The notes below the pieces were generated by a model. The model was not told the DNA's origin, searched no databases, and saw only the letters and a program-made list of their open reading frames with translations. Shown here piece after piece: positions 26,429-35,136 of a stretch of DNA of 64,000 nt. The position numbers and the translations under genes are program-made. Source of the DNA: Paenibacillus sp. ACRRX. Its GTDB lineage: Bacteria; Bacillota; Bacilli; Paenibacillales; Paenibacillaceae. The stretch spans positions 186,001 through 250,000 of the forward strand of contig NZ_JAKRNK010000006.1 in the NCBI RefSeq assembly GCF_022346885.1, written 5' to 3'. Every line of letters starts with the position of its first letter. The stretch's first letter is position 1.

Positions 26429-26575
26429 CTTCTTTAGATCCTTATCGCCAGCATGGTTTATATACGCCTGATAACAAGAAACAGCACCCTTAGCTGCCAT
26501 AGAAGTTCCCCACAAGCTAAGTACTTCCCCATAATGTAACGGCTCGTTTTTGGGGTCACCACTTAATATACCCAT
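26411..26575 (-). pseudogene. DUF3231-family protein, N-terminal fragment
   Basis: From the ATG at 26575 the minus strand reads MGILSGDPKNEPLHYGEV, AKGAVSCYQAYINHAGD and DLKKIL, the beginning of DUF3231 proteins of spore formers (MGILSGNP-x-x-EP-x-HYGEV). It is cut at about codon 50, where it meets the RNase J relic tail to tail. GGGAG lies 12 bases upstream of the start. Confidence 0.65.
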
Positions 26576-26846
26576 AAAATTATTACTCCCTTACTTAAAT
26601 TTTTTTGAACCCTCTAATTAAGCTTCCTCTTTTACTAGTAACTTATTCATGCCCAAAATCATTTTTGACTGTTTAACTCATGACTGATTTCATGAGTAAA
26701 GTAGCCACCCTAATGAAAAAGCGAACTTCATCTTGTAGAAGTTTACTTTACAGTTGAGTAGAGTGCTAAACCTTCGAAGTGTAACGATATACAGAATAGC
26801 ACGGGTATTTATAATCAGTTCTTTGATTACGTATATAGTTAGGAAA

Positions 26847-27085
26847 TTATTGTTTTTTGACGTATTTACCGTAATCCGGAATGGCGATACGCAAAGTCCT
26901 TCGCTAATTTTTCCAATCCATCAGACAGTTCTTCACCAGCAATTGGTCTTCCGTGGCCAGTTACAGCAACGGCTGGCTTCAAGGCTGATAATACTTTCAC
27001 AGACTGCCAAGCTGCTTGCCAATCTGTAGTGAAATATCGAGGAGGTCCGTTTAGCTCCTGCTGTTGTGTAAGAACTTTATAGAGC
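26847..27085 (-). pseudogene. MBL-fold metallohydrolase, C-terminal fragment
   Basis: The minus strand reads ELNGPPRYFTTDWQAAWQSV, LSALKPAVAVTGHGRPIAGE and LEKLAKDF, then after a frameshift IAIPDYGKYVKKQ and a stop. This is the tail of a bacilli-type MBL hydrolase with its GHG metal-binding motif. The N-terminal half, with HxHxDH, is absent. Confidence 0.65.
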
Positions 27086-27132
27086 GAGTCTGAACTTATT
27101 GAACGTCTTTCGTTAGTTCAAATCCATACCCG

Positions 27133-27603
27133 CTATAGAAATGACATATATACACCCTTACCCTCTAACATCTTAAATCCGAGTTGCTTGTACAACGTAC
27201 GAGCAGGGGCATTATCATCATCTGTTTCGAGCTGTAATCGTGCGGCTTTATTAGAAATAGCTAAATCAATTGCATGCTCCATTAGCTTCCTGCCTACGCC
27301 CTTCTTTCTATGCTTAGATGATGAATATAAAGCCTCTATACGCAATACTGGGGAGCCTTTGCTTATTGAGAAGCTCCAGGAAAGGATGATGAAACCAATA
27401 TATTCATGTTCCTGCTTAGCTAAATAACAATAAGCCGAGCTGTCATTAATAAACCTATTTAAGATTTGTTCACATTGTTCTAGCTGATCTGGTGATGGAT
27501 CTGACTCGTCTACTCCATTGGATGAAGAATTTAAGTAGCCTGCTATCAAGCTTATAACTTTAGGAATATGAGATTTATCAAGAAGTATGATTTCTATATC
27601 CAA
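27133..27603 (-). CDS. GNAT-family N-acetyltransferase
   Basis: 156 residues from TTG at 27603 with GGGAGGG upstream. The acetyl-CoA loop reads SSKHRKKGVGRKLMEHAI (R-x-x-G-x-G at about 97-102), followed by the C-terminal strand ARLQLETDDDNAPARTLYKQ and LGFKM, both typical of GNAT. The acceptor is unknown. It sits between two decayed fragments and appears monocistronic. Confidence 0.88.
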   Translation of the reverse strand: MDIEIILLDKSHIPKVISLIAGYLNSSSNGVDESDPSPDQLEQCEQILNRFINDSSAYCYLAKQEHEYIGFIILSWSFSISKGSPVLRIEALYSSSKHRKKGVGRKLMEHAIDLAISNKAARLQLETDDDNAPARTLYKQLGFKMLEGKGVYMSFL

Positions 27604-28177
27604 TATAAATCCCTCCCGTCAAAATTAAAATCTTCAATATAATAATTATTCATGAAATTATGTCTGTTTCCTGCCAGTTAGTTTCAATAAGAAGGACGTT
27701 CCCGCGCCTTCGCTTGGGCTAAGTCCTCCTCATTATATTCTCTTTCCAATTACTAATCAAAGAACGTACGCGGTTAGCATGTAGTGCTTAAACAGGGGAC
27801 TTATCTTAACCTAAGCATTAAGAAAATACTTTATTTTCTATTGACACCGCTGTCGTCACTGGAAAGGAGCAGCGTGCAATTGTTTGCAGTTGACAGACCT
27901 GCGCCCATGCGGATCTGGGCCGTGCGAAAGAACAACCAGGAGCGTGAGCAGCAGCTGACGTAGCATCTTAAGAGGAGTAGGTTCTGATGCGAAATACATT
28001 GTGAGCAAGCTGGTGCGTCATCTAACAAACTGGTAAAAATGTACTAGGATATCGTAAAAGCTTATATCTCCCTTTTTATCATTTAGGCGCTTGCCCATTA
28101 TTGCATGTTGTGCACTCCTTTATATAGGTATCTGCATATATTAACAGCAAACACTGAATGTGAAGAGGAGAATGAGG
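27604..28177. other. Gene-free stretch
   Basis: No gene was supported. It includes AAGGACGTTCCCGCGCC (27691 area), which resembles AAGAACGCTCCCGCGCC at 19569, and the 38-base match listed at 27913-27950. Both similarities link this stretch with the decayed 18-20 kb region. Confidence 0.35.
27913..27950 (+). repeat. 38-base sequence shared with 18173-18210
   Basis: It matches the copy at 18173-18210 with four mismatches in 38 bases, beginning ATCTGGGCCGTGCGAAA. Function unknown. Confidence 0.55.
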
Positions 28178-28717
28178 ATGCATCATCATTTAGGTCATCA
28201 CTATCACTGGCATAATCCTGTGCCTAGCAACTGGAATAATAACTATCAGGGTTATTATCCTCAATACTGCTATAGGTATAATAACGATAGTAATCCCTAC
28301 GGCAAAATAATATTAAGAGATTATGGTCAATGTCCACTTGTAGTGAATATTGATCATGCCGCAAAGCAAAACAATACTTATCGTACCGCTTTATGGACAG
28401 GTAAACATTTTCAAGTGACTCTAATGAGCATCAATGTTGGCGAAGATATCGGTTTAGAAGTTCATCCGACAACGGATCAATTCATACGTGTGGAAGAAGG
28501 TCAGGGACTTGTTCAAATGGGGGATCGAAAAGACAATTTAGATTTTCAAGTGATGGCTTATGAGGACTATGCAATTATGATACCTGCGGGAAAATGGCAC
28601 AATATAACGAATACAGGACATATACCTCTTAAAATTTACGTGATCTATGCACCGCCTGAGCATCCATATGGTACAGTTCATGAAACAAAAGCAGTCGCCA
28701 TGTCTGCAGAAGGATAG
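28178..28717 (+). CDS. Cupin-domain protein with His-rich N-terminus
   Basis: 179 residues; the ATG at 28178 has AGGAG seven bases upstream, while earlier in-frame GTG and ATG codons overlap that site. The N-terminus is His/Trp/Tyr-rich (HHHLGHHYHWHNP). The cupin core has motif 1 EVHPTTDQFIRVEEGQG and motif 2 PAGKWHNITNTG. The metal ligands His, Glu and His are in place, though the first HxH is reduced to one His. Family members bind metal and sugars or act as small isomerases or dioxygenases; the role here is unknown. Monocistronic. Confidence 0.85.
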   Translation: MHHHLGHHYHWHNPVPSNWNNNYQGYYPQYCYRYNNDSNPYGKIILRDYGQCPLVVNIDHAAKQNNTYRTALWTGKHFQVTLMSINVGEDIGLEVHPTTDQFIRVEEGQGLVQMGDRKDNLDFQVMAYEDYAIMIPAGKWHNITNTGHIPLKIYVIYAPPEHPYGTVHETKAVAMSAEG

Positions 28718-28750
28718 TTAAATCTGATTCTAGAATCAACTTTATTTTGC

Positions 28751-28774
28751 CCCGGTTCGTAAGTCAAGCCGGGT
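28751..28774 (+). terminator. Weak hairpin after the cupin gene
   Basis: CCCGGTT...AAGCCGGG with a loop of about eight bases, followed by TTAATTA. There is no strong T-run. Confidence 0.4.
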
Positions 28775-28905
28775 TAATTACATATTACTCAATTTTATTA
28801 TCTGCCACCACTTATCTAACCGGAAATGGTACGATATAATCACTCCAGAATGATTATCGAGCGTTTACTTCCTGGTTTATAGGCACGTGACCCCATATGG
28901 AGGTT

Positions 28906-29047
28906 TCACACGCAAATCACAACAATAAAACCAAGTGCTGCTAAGAATGATAAAAACAGTTCCGAAAATTCAAATAATGAATTCTCGAGCGTAGCTCCAA
29001 TTGCAAACAGTGAAATTAATTCATCTCCCTGATAACCGATTCCAAAA
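28906..29047 (-). pseudogene. C-terminal relic of a membrane protein
   Basis: The minus strand is open for about 46 codons, reading DELISLFAIGATLENSLFEF and SELFLSFLAALGFIVVICV, then a stop at 28906. The last 20 residues form a hydrophobic helix. There is no start. It is probably the end of a lost membrane protein, family not recognised. Confidence 0.35.
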
Positions 29048-29145
29048 CTTTATGAAAGGAGAAACCTTTCTAAGTATAGATCGGATTAAAAAAAGGAAAC
29101 TGCAATGCATTGCCATACTAATAACAAATTGTGCTTTTTAGGAGG

Positions 29146-29194
29146 AGCCTGTCACCAAGGGATATTTATGTCCTTTTGGTAACGGGCTTTTTTT
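29146..29194 (+). terminator. Strong terminator in front of the antiporter gene
   Basis: AGCCTGT-ACCAA...GGA pairs with TCC...TTGGT-ACGGGCT (small internal loops) and is followed by seven T. No plus-strand gene ends nearby, so it may be a leader attenuator of the antiporter, whose start lies 51 bases on. Confidence 0.7.
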
Positions 29195-29244
29195 GTCATC
29201 TCATAGTCAGAACATATTATAAATTAGGGAAGGGTGATATCTAG

Positions 29245-30420
29245 GTGTTAATTCTTCAACTAGCTATTATATTAATTGCGTCCAAGGCAGCTGGGAGTTT
29301 AAGTGTAAGGTTAGGTCAACCGTCAGTCTTAGGAAAACTTCTAGTTGGAATTGTACTTGGACCATCCGTTTTAGGCTTAATAAATGAGACAGATTCTTTG
29401 GCAGAATTTAGTCAAATAGGTGTCATATTATTAATGTTTATTGCGGGTTTGGAAACAGATGTTAATGAATTTAAACGCACTGGTAAAGCCTCATCGCTAG
29501 TAGGGTTTGGCGGAATTATTGTTCCACTTATACTAGGTTATTTTGTAGGAATCACTTTAAGTCTCACTACGATGGAATCATGGTTTTTGGGATTACTTCT
29601 TTCTGCTACAAGTGTTAGTATTTCCGTCCAAGCACTTAAGGAAATGAATCAATTAAAAACTCGGGAAGGCACAACTATTTTAGGTGCAGCTGTAATAGAT
29701 GATGTAGTTGTTATTATCGCATTAGCATTCTTGATGAGTTTTACAGGTTCAGATGTTAGTTTAACTATTGTTATTCTGAAGAAAATACTATTTTTTGCTG
29801 GTGCAATACTTATTGGCTGGAAAGTAGTTCCGTGGTTTCTAAATAAATTTTCATTCTTAAAAGTTACAGAAACAGTAATATCCTCAGCTTTAATTATCTG
29901 TTTTGTTTTTGCATATATAGCAGAATTCGCTGGTATCGCTGCCATAATAGGAGCTTATATTGCAGGTGTAGCAATTAGTGTAACGGACTTTAAACACGAA
30001 GTTATTCAAAAGGTTGAAACAATTAGTTATTCAATTTTTGTGCCTGTATTCTTTACTTCTATTGGTATCACCGCTCAGTTTACAGGGATAACTAAAAACT
30101 TAGGTCTTATTGTTCTTTTAACCATCATTGCAGTTCTTACTAAGCTAATTGGTGCATCCGTCGGCGCAAGGATAGCTGGATTCGGTTGGAATAGTTCTTT
30201 AGGAATTGGTGCGGCTATGGTATCTCTTGGTGAAGTTGCTTTAATTATTTCAGCAATTGGTCTAGAATCCAAATTACTAAGCCAAGACATGTTTGCTGTA
30301 ATAGTTGTTGTCATCTTAATTACAACAATCGTAACTCCACCCATGATGAAATATTTTTTTGAAAAGAAATACTATTCAAAGAACGAAGGTTACGAACCTG
30401 TTAAACGAGAACAAATTTAG
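29245..30420 (+). CDS. CPA2-type cation:proton antiporter (Kef/NapA/GerN-like)
   Basis: 391 residues from GTG (29245) with GAAGGGTG upstream. About 12 hydrophobic helices are seen, starting with LILQLAIILIASKAAGSLS and GQPSVLGKLLVGIVLGPSVL, the usual N-terminus of the family. The ion-binding pair is probably in AAVIDDVVVIIAL (Asp-Asp) of helix 5. It lacks RCK/TrkA domains. Such proteins exchange Na+ or K+ for H+ and include spore germination antiporters (GerN). A strong hairpin terminator precedes the gene, which is otherwise alone. Confidence 0.9.
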   Translation: MLILQLAIILIASKAAGSLSVRLGQPSVLGKLLVGIVLGPSVLGLINETDSLAEFSQIGVILLMFIAGLETDVNEFKRTGKASSLVGFGGIIVPLILGYFVGITLSLTTMESWFLGLLLSATSVSISVQALKEMNQLKTREGTTILGAAVIDDVVVIIALAFLMSFTGSDVSLTIVILKKILFFAGAILIGWKVVPWFLNKFSFLKVTETVISSALIICFVFAYIAEFAGIAAIIGAYIAGVAISVTDFKHEVIQKVETISYSIFVPVFFTSIGITAQFTGITKNLGLIVLLTIIAVLTKLIGASVGARIAGFGWNSSLGIGAAMVSLGEVALIISAIGLESKLLSQDMFAVIVVVILITTIVTPPMMKYFFEKKYYSKNEGYEPVKREQI

Positions 30421-30850
30421 AGTAAATATTCTTTAAAGGCTGAGAGATACATTTTACTTTTTATACGTTCAGTAATATGATATTCGCCACTAGGATCATT
30501 TGGTTTCTATAGTTTTCTAACACATATAACATTGTTTCTAAAGCATTTAAGCAGGGTATTATTGAGGAGTGTACAAAGTAAATAAAGTTATTGACTGGAG
30601 CTGTTGATGTAGCGTGATTTTTCAATTAGCTAATCGTCAACCTTTGAGGAATAAATATTAGACTTGGCCATCGAGAGCTTTTTCAATTATACTCGAATCA
30701 GAAAATAAACAATTAGATAGAGGGCAAGAACTTGTGTTGCATCGATTGTGAAAGCATCAGGGGTGTTAGTTGTAGTGAGTCAATTCCAGTCTACAACATT
30801 ATCTTCTTAGTCAAAACTCTATTTTCCCTAGTTTAATTGTATTATCGTAT
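30421..30850. other. Gene-free stretch after the antiporter
   Basis: No gene or clear relic was recognised. Confidence 0.3.
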
Positions 30851-30855
30851 ATAGA

Positions 30856-30896
30856 GGGAAGTGGTTCATTATATGAACTACTTCCCTTTATTTTTT
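30856..30896 (+). terminator. Strong intrinsic terminator
   Basis: GGGAAGTGGTTCA pairs with TGAACTACTTCCC around TTATA (one mismatch) and is followed by TTTATTTTTT. It lies 435 bases past the antiporter, so it may belong to a lost gene or a small RNA. Confidence 0.85.
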
Positions 30897-30945
30897 GTTC
30901 AATATTGATTGGACTGTCAACACTAAATCAGTTTACTTTTTATGG

Positions 30946-31160
30946 GCTCGTTTCCTGAACCCGATAGGGATTAACTAACTTAGGGGTTCCATGAACAAGA
31001 TGATGATCGAACTAATTAATGTAATCATCAAGTTCAAGTTTTAGATCTTTTAGATTATTAAAAGTTTCCTGTTTAAGAAGCTCTGTATTTAATTCTTCGA
31101 ATGTGGCTTCGACAACAGCATTTTCGTAGGGACAACCTTTATACTCAGATATATCCGGCT
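30946..31160 (-). mobile_element. IS3-family transposase (OrfB) C-terminal relic
   Basis: The minus strand reads EYKGCPYENAVVEATFEEL, NTELLKQETFNNLKDLKLEL, DDYINQFDHHLVHGTPKLVN. This is the end of the IS3/IS150 DDE transposase (KG-x-PYDNA-x-x-EATFK, Y-x-NWFN-x-x-R-x-HG), including the catalytic Glu. The conserved N-x-x-R-x-HG is degraded and the catalytic Asp residues are missing. An OrfA relic of the same family lies at 31795-32131 on the same strand. Confidence 0.75.
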
Positions 31161-31268
31161 AATGTTGAAAGTAGCTACATAGAATGACAAGTATCAGCGA
31201 TGTACGCATGACCTTGATTAACTTTGGATAACATATTCCCACTGGTAAGCAAAACTAAGGGGAAACGT

Positions 31269-31463
31269 ATGTCTTTCAGAGTTCGAAATCCTATAGATGA
31301 AGCTCGTAAAGCTGCAGAGCGTGCGGCAAGAGCTGTTGCTGAGGCAGCTGAGCGTGTTGCCAGAGAAACAGCAGAGGCAGCCGCTGAAGCAGAACAAATA
31401 GCAAAAGAAGCACAAGCGACCTTAGAGCAAAAACTAAAAGAAGCAGAAGAACCTGCTATTTAG
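31269..31463 (+). CDS. Small Ala/Glu-rich helical protein
   Basis: 64 codons from the ATG with AAGGGG seven bases upstream. After MSFRVRNPIDE the product is a single charged Ala-rich helix (ARKAAERAARAVAEAAERVA and so on) with heptad character, like small hydrophilic or coiled-coil proteins. There is no signal peptide. It lies between two halves of an IS3 relic. The sequence is low in complexity, so homology would be hard to judge. It is probably real because of the start site, but the function is unknown. Confidence 0.55.
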   Translation: MSFRVRNPIDEARKAAERAARAVAEAAERVARETAEAAAEAEQIAKEAQATLEQKLKEAEEPAI

Positions 31464-31573
31464 GGCTGGATAATCAGTTGGTGATCACGCATATAAGCTA
31501 TGCTGAAATAAGTGCTAATTAAGGAAATAATGAGCATTAGATGAATGAATTCGAAGGCAGCGATGTGCGAAGC

Positions 31574-31607
31574 TAGTTATCTGGTAGCTCTAGTTATCTG
31601 GTAGCTA
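31574..31607 (+). repeat. 17-base tandem duplication
   Basis: TAGTTATCTGGTAGCT occurs twice in a row (31574 and 31591) with one base between the copies. Confidence 0.8.
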
Positions 31608-31794
31608 ATGAAAATATGTAACATCTTATCTTATTTTTTTCTCAAATAATGCACTGATAAAAATGTGTAACATCTTATTAGAACTCAAGTGTAGTAAGGG
31701 TTTAACGAACCCTTTAGACATATGTACAAAATACGGGTTTTGTGAAATAGTATTATCAGTAAAAAGGAAGATTATCGTTGTCCGTCTATTTAGC

Positions 31795-32131
31795 ACATCC
31801 AATTGTTGTCTCAGAAAATGATTCTCTGCCTTTACTTTTTCAAGTTCTTACGTATACTCAGGGCCTTTTCCACCATAGCTATATTGCTTACCAACAGGTT
31901 GCTCTATACGATGGAATTGACATACCATTTCATCCAAGTCTTTAACTGTGTCATATTTCGTATTCCTAGCTGATCCATGACTTGTCGTCTTGGGATACCT
32001 GCTAGTCTCATTTGAATCGCTTGTATCTTCACTTCCATGGGATAGATCACTCTCGTTCCCAACACAAAAACACCTACAAGGTTGTCTCCATATCTTACGA
32101 CATGAAATGATTCACTTGAAGGTTTTTTGAT
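31795..32131 (-). mobile_element. IS3-family transposase OrfA relic
   Basis: On the minus strand, IYPMEVKIQAIQMRLAGIP, RQVMDQLGIRNMTQLKTWM and KWYVN, then after a frameshift HRIEQPVGKQYSYG, GKGPEY, a stop, and KVKAENHFLRQQLDVL. This is the complete helix-turn-helix/leucine-zipper OrfA of IS3 elements, broken by a frameshift and a stop. OrfB remains only as the C-terminal piece at 30946-31160. Confidence 0.8.
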
Positions 32132-32186
32132 TTGTCTCATATTAGGTGGTCAGTCCCTACTAGAGAAATTGAGCTTTTTAGTTATT

Positions 32187-32819
32187 TCATTTATTTATTG
32201 AATTCATTAACTGGAAGAAGTATTCAGGTTTATGAGTCTTATTTAGGTTATACCATGAATGTAATGCATCTGGTGTAAATACGTCTATTTTTTTCAATAC
32301 CTCCATTGCAAATTCTAGAGGAGCTATTCCTGATGCAGTAACTAAATTCGTATCAGATACTACAGATCCCAACTCATAGAACTTATCACCTTTATAGTTA
32401 GGACATACCATTTTAGTATATTCTAAGTTATTACTTGTATGCTTTCTAGTATCCAAGTATCCCATATTCGCGAGGGCATCAGTTGCACCACAAATTGCAG
32501 CAACAATAGTGCCAAGCTTTAAAGCATGTCCAATTATTTCCAATATAGGTTGATGAATCTCTTCACTCCAAGTAGTCCCTCCTGGTAAAATTAAAAGATC
32601 TTTACTCTCAAGAGTACATTCATTAAGGGAAATATCTGGTTTTATGCCCAGTCCTCCCATAGTAGTAATCATTTCTTTATTAGCTCCTACTGTAATTACT
32701 TTTAAAGGTGCTAAATCTTTTTTGAAATATCTTCCTGAGTTTAGTTCAGCAATTAAATATCCATATTCCCAGTCCGACATTGTATTAAATACATATAGAA
32801 AAGCTTTTTTTGTTTGCAT
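32187..32819 (-). CDS. DJ-1/PfpI-family protein (YdeA-like)
   Basis: 210 residues from the ATG at 32819, with GGAGTG upstream; five codons more are open but lack a site. The nucleophile elbow is AAICGATDALA with Cys near residue 108, LILPGG (about 81-86) precedes it, and an acidic residue in the N-terminal strand region could serve the Cys. The family includes glutamine amidotransferase-like proteases, chaperones and glyoxalases. YdeA-type members in bacilli are of unknown role. Monocistronic. Confidence 0.88.
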   Translation of the reverse strand: MQTKKAFLYVFNTMSDWEYGYLIAELNSGRYFKKDLAPLKVITVGANKEMITTMGGLGIKPDISLNECTLESKDLLILPGGTTWSEEIHQPILEIIGHALKLGTIVAAICGATDALANMGYLDTRKHTSNNLEYTKMVCPNYKGDKFYELGSVVSDTNLVTASGIAPLEFAMEVLKKIDVFTPDALHSWYNLNKTHKPEYFFQLMNSINK

Positions 32820-32862
32820 CCAATAACACTCCAATCACAGTTGATATAGCTATTATAATATG

Positions 32863-32891
32863 ACTTCCCTGACAGTTAACGTCAGGGAAGT
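32863..32891. repeat. Perfect inverted repeat
   Basis: ACTTCCCTGAC-AGTTAAC-GTCAGGGAAGT has 11-base perfect arms. It lies between the PfpI start and the end of the serine hydrolase gene, and could be a terminator of the latter or an operator of the former. Confidence 0.7.
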
Positions 32892-33142
32892 TATCATACT
32901 TGATGAAATTTTATTAATTCCGACAGAACTTCAGGATCTGACCGTTAGCATAGTGAAGACTGCCTATCAAGTTGAAATTCTAAATCCATGGCAATAAAAA
33001 TACCTCAGATGCATTCATCTTATTCACCTTTTATAGTTGGCTTATTTTATCCTGTATGATCCAGGAAACTTAAATGATCAATGGCGCATTAGTTAGGGCT
33101 TACATGGTTGTCAGGGTGAATTAGATTTCCCTTCATAGATGT

Positions 33143-34360
33143 CTATTGTTTATGAAACGCTATTTCGACACCTTCATCAATAAAGATTCCTTCAGAAATA
33201 TGGATATAACTCATCGTGTTTCGAATCCAATACAGATTAGGTTCAACTTTAAATAACTGGGTATCATGTTGGTCATGGAAAGATATAATATAGGAGTCTA
33301 TCCCCTCTTTAATTATGAAGGACGTTTGATATTCATCTGCGAGTTGATAGGGACCTACGATGTTATCAGCGCTATTGAATTTCATGATTCTAGGTTGCTT
33401 TGGAGCATCAGGTTCACTACTATCATTGGGTTGGTTTAAAAATTCTAATATTTGCTGCTCGTAAAAAGGGCTTACCTCTTCATTCGTTAATAGAACTGTC
33501 ACCTCTTCGCTTGTCAAAGAACATAAGCAATGCGACGAATTGCCCGGCCAACCACCAGAGTGACCAATAGAACCATCTTGAATAATAAAACCACAACCAT
33601 ATGAGCTATTTAACGGTGAAGGAGTAAGGGCGCGATTCATCATTTCAAGTGATACTAATTTACCCTGAAGGAACCCTTTTACAAATCGGGCTATATCTTG
33701 AGCTGTGGCATAAATGCCCCCGTCACCATAAAAATCGTACTTCTTATTGATATCTTTAAAAATGGGATCTTCTATTACATGGATATATTTCTTATTTATA
33801 AAATCAAATAGCTTACTGACAGCAGTTGGCTTAGATTTTGGCTTCGTTGTGGTGTTTATAAGTTGAAGAGGTTGGGCAATCATTCTTTGTAAATAATCCT
33901 CATAAGATAGTTGACTTGCCTGTTCGATAATTTTAGCTAGCAAGACATAATTTGTATTTGTATAGAGCCAACTGCTACCTGGTAGGAAGTAAGGCTCCTT
34001 GTTAAGTAAAATATCTTCAATATTTTCAACTGAAGAATTATCTATATATTCTGGAATTCCGGATGTATGCGTCAATAACTCTTCAATCGTTACATCTTGA
34101 AAGGTACTTGTGTCAAACCATTTTGTTAAGTTGTCGTTAAAATGAATCACCTTTTTTTCTATTAATTGAAGTACCATCACAGCTGTGTACATTTTGCTTA
34201 AGGAAGCAATGTTAAATAGTGTATCCCCCGTAATCGGAACTAAATTTTTCATATCTGCAGCGCCTATTGTCACATCTACAATTTCGTTATTGCTCTTTTC
34301 TACATAGACTGCACCATTGAACTGGATTTTTTCAAGCGTAGAATAAATAGAGTTGAACAT
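33143..34360 (-). CDS. Beta-lactamase-family serine hydrolase (no signal peptide)
   Basis: 405 residues; AGGAGG precedes the ATG. Catalytic motifs: Ser53-L-S-Lys56 (NIASLSKMYTA), YTNTNY (about 136) and HSGGWPG (about 272). There is no signal peptide, so it may act in the cytoplasm as an esterase or peptidase. A C-terminal domain of about 90 residues (from about 310) resembles the DUF3471-like tail of this group. It follows a MarR regulator gene and the two are probably co-transcribed, with a matching operator between them. Confidence 0.9.
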   Translation of the reverse strand: MFNSIYSTLEKIQFNGAVYVEKSNNEIVDVTIGAADMKNLVPITGDTLFNIASLSKMYTAVMVLQLIEKKVIHFNDNLTKWFDTSTFQDVTIEELLTHTSGIPEYIDNSSVENIEDILLNKEPYFLPGSSWLYTNTNYVLLAKIIEQASQLSYEDYLQRMIAQPLQLINTTTKPKSKPTAVSKLFDFINKKYIHVIEDPIFKDINKKYDFYGDGGIYATAQDIARFVKGFLQGKLVSLEMMNRALTPSPLNSSYGCGFIIQDGSIGHSGGWPGNSSHCLCSLTSEEVTVLLTNEEVSPFYEQQILEFLNQPNDSSEPDAPKQPRIMKFNSADNIVGPYQLADEYQTSFIIKEGIDSYIISFHDQHDTQLFKVEPNLYWIRNTMSYIHISEGIFIDEGVEIAFHKQ

Positions 34361-34377
34361 AAGTAAGCCTCCTAAAT

Positions 34378-34395
34378 ATATTAGTCATCTAATAT
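34378..34395. promoter_or_regulatory. Probable MarR operator between marR and the hydrolase
   Basis: ATATTAG-TCAT-CTAATAT has perfect 7-base arms. The core TTAG-N4-CTAA recurs upstream of the MarR gene at 34871-34882. Confidence 0.65.
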
Positions 34396-34411
34396 TTTTG
34401 AGATGAAGAAC

Positions 34412-34849
34412 TCAAATGAACTCTTCAGCAGCAATTTCTTTCAATTTATTCGTAATTCTTTCTAATTCATTACGTTCAGCATCAGTTAGTTTAGAAAATA
34501 AACGATCGGCCACCGAACGCTCGACATATTCTTGCTTCTCAAAGTACTCCACACCTTTAGTTCCTAGCGTAATAAAAACTTCGCGGCGATTATCAGGATT
34601 GATAGTACGATGAATAAACTGGTTCTTCTCCATCTTCGCAATAAGCTGGCTTACTGCACTAGAACTATTGTTCATTTCTATAGCAATCTCACCTACCGTT
34701 ATTTTGTTGGCTGCGTATACAATATCCAGCAACACGGCTTGCTGAGTGGTGATAGAACTAGCTAAATATGGTTCATAATATTTAAAAATCAAGCGGTTAA
34801 TGGCATAGTCCGCTTCATTAATTTGTTTAACTTGTTCATATAAGTTCAT
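34412..34849 (-). CDS. MarR-family transcriptional regulator
   Basis: 145 residues. The winged helix reads KITVGEIAIEMNNSSSAVSQ, LIAKMEKNQFIHR, DNRREVFITLGTKG, with the typical DRR wing. It is followed by the serine hydrolase gene 51 bases on, and palindromes with TTAG-N4-CTAA cores lie before and after it, so it probably represses both genes. Ligand unknown. Confidence 0.93.
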   Translation of the reverse strand: MNLYEQVKQINEADYAINRLIFKYYEPYLASSITTQQAVLLDIVYAANKITVGEIAIEMNNSSSAVSQLIAKMEKNQFIHRTINPDNRREVFITLGTKGVEYFEKQEYVERSVADRLFSKLTDAERNELERITNKLKEIAAEEFI

Positions 34850-34870
34850 GATCTCACCCTCTGGAATATG

Positions 34871-34882
34871 TTAGATACCTAA
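34871..34882. promoter_or_regulatory. Probable MarR operator upstream of marR
   Basis: TTAG-ATAC-CTAA, matching the core of the site at 34378-34395, 22 bases before the MarR start. On the other strand AGGAGG and a five-codon frame (MSNFW then stop, from 34905) follow, which may be the start of a lost divergent gene. Confidence 0.6.
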
Positions 34883-34919
34883 TATATTAGAGGAGGAGCT
34901 ACGATATGTCAAATTTTTG

Positions 34920-35136
34920 GTGATGGATTGTAGTGTTCTTCATCCGTTAAATGAGTGCAAATAATTTTCGGATTTTTCCGGTACATATCGTGCTTCCCTG
35001 ATGGGCACATTGAAGAAAAAGTGAGTAAACGATCCAAAAGATTCATGACCAACATGCCGGTGCTAAACACGAATCGTTAGTCGCAGATCTAGGTTAGAGC
35101 AAAGATGTTAACAGGTTATTGAAAAATACACTTAAG
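34920..35136. other. Gene-free stretch
   Basis: No gene or clear relic was seen. Confidence 0.3.

Noticed and set aside
31574-31607. CRISPR-like or regulatory tandem array
   Set aside because: Only two units and no spacers; a simple duplication.
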